This document shows, piece after piece, positions 63,586-64,000 of a stretch of 64,000 bases of DNA (positions are counted from its first letter, which is position 1; each line of letters starts with the position of its first letter). The translations under genes and the position numbers were made by a program. A model generated the notes under the pieces. It made no database searches. It worked only from the letters and a program-made list of their open reading frames with translations, and had not been told where the DNA came from. The DNA is from Mucilaginibacter galii (GTDB lineage: Bacteria > Bacteroidota > Bacteroidia > Sphingobacteriales > Sphingobacteriaceae), in contig NZ_BMDO01000005.1 of NCBI RefSeq assembly GCF_014635825.1, positions 124,001-188,000 on the forward strand, read 5' to 3'.

Positions 63586-64000
63586 ATGAGAATAATGGCT
63601 TTTGATTATGGTACCAAGCGCATAGGCATTGCCGTGACCGATCCTATGCAGATGATAGCCACCGGGCTGGAAACCATACACCCGAACCAGATCATCGATT
63701 ATTTGAAAAAATACCTGCAAACCGAGCAAGTGGAAACCTTCGTAGTAGGTGAGCCTAAGCAAATGGACAATACACCCTCGCAATCGGCCATGCATGTGCG
63801 GGGGTTCGTGAATTTGCTGAAGAAAACTTTCCCGGAGATACCCGTACAAATGCTGGATGAACGCTTTACCTCCAAAATGGCATCGGCGGCTATACTGGCC
63901 GGGGGGGTGAAAAAAATGGGAAGGCGCGACAAGGGTTTAGTAGATACCGTGTCGGCGGTAATTTTGCTGCAATCGTGGATGGAGGGTAGGGCATTTAAAT
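63586..64000 (+). CDS. ruvX: Putative pre-16S rRNA nuclease / Holliday-junction resolvase RuvX (YqgF), 3' end missing
   Basis: 138 codons are visible before the window ends, so only a few residues are missing (family length about 135-145). RNase-H-like fold: MAFDYGTKRIGIAVTDP with the first catalytic Asp, FVVGEPKQMDNTPSQSA, VQMLDERFTSKMA with the Asp-Glu pair, and RRDKGLVDTVSAVILLQSWM with a further Asp. YqgF proteins process the 5' end of 16S rRNA in E. coli; a resolvase role has also been proposed. It is divergent from holB. Confidence 0.95.
   Translation, partial: MRIMAFDYGTKRIGIAVTDPMQMIATGLETIHPNQIIDYLKKYLQTEQVETFVVGEPKQMDNTPSQSAMHVRGFVNLLKKTFPEIPVQMLDERFTSKMASAAILAGGVKKMGRRDKGLVDTVSAVILLQSWMEGRAFK

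Overview
The window looks like chromosome from a member of the Bacteroidota, most likely the Sphingobacteriaceae (Mucilaginibacter/Pedobacter-like; this placement is inference from gene content). Supporting signs are a type IX secretion cargo with a gliding-type C-terminal sorting domain beside a PorP/SprF protein, the gliding lipoprotein GldH, a SusC/SusD pair with an ECF sigma/FecR anti-sigma pair, starts that lack Shine-Dalgarno sequences, and promoter-like TAnnTTTG boxes with an upstream TTG. No phage, transposase, integrase or CRISPR array is visible.

Layout. 0-3.8 kb: the 3' part of a huge MBG-repeat surface protein exported by type IX secretion, followed by PorP/SprF. 3.8-11.4 kb: an NAD(P)-binding SDR/DUF2867 protein, a GAF-PAS histidine kinase, a secreted BNR_4-type beta-propeller, a tiny membrane protein and a four-PAS histidine kinase. 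11.6-19.5 kb: a complete heavy-metal efflux operon read leftwards (response regulator, sensor kinase, TolC-like channel, adaptor, CzcA/CusA-type RND pump) ending in a clear terminator. 19.7-28.4 kb: an AraC regulator divergent from a sugar porter, a giant DUF5107-TPR protein and a GH2 enzyme. 28.4-46.4 kb: a polysaccharide utilization locus with ECF sigma, FecR, SusC (with STN signalling domain), SusD, GH31, GH127-like, then a four-gene SGNH / SxtJ-like / DUF5989 / carbamoyltransferase module, then GH27. 46.4-49.5 kb: a conspicuously AT-rich SGNH + MBOAT O-acyltransferase pair and a tRNA-Val(UAC). 49.7-55.7 kb: housekeeping genes (AI-2E family permease, recO, diacylglycerol kinase, single-domain response regulator, heme oxygenase, ComM/YifB). 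55.8-59.9 kb: an AT-rich outer-membrane barrel protein and a DUF5977 secreted protein. 60-64 kb: holB-ricT-gldH read leftwards, with a perfect 26-bp inverted repeat before gldH, and divergent ruvX running off the right edge.

How it works together. The two carbohydrate clusters together supply outer-membrane capture (SusC/D), transcriptional sensing (SusC STN to FecR to sigma factor; AraC for the inner-membrane porter cluster), exo-acting glycosidases (GH2, GH31, GH127-like, GH27) and import of released sugar by an MFS porter. The genes fit trimming of a plant-type branched glycan carrying alpha-xylosyl or alpha-glucosyl, beta-arabinofuranosyl and alpha-galactosyl groups, but the exact substrate cannot be read from sequence.

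The least explained system is the SGNH/SxtJ/DUF5989/carbamoyltransferase block inside the utilization locus. It looks like a membrane-associated carbamoyl-transfer module whose substrate is unknown. All family names rest on reading the protein sequences, without database searches.
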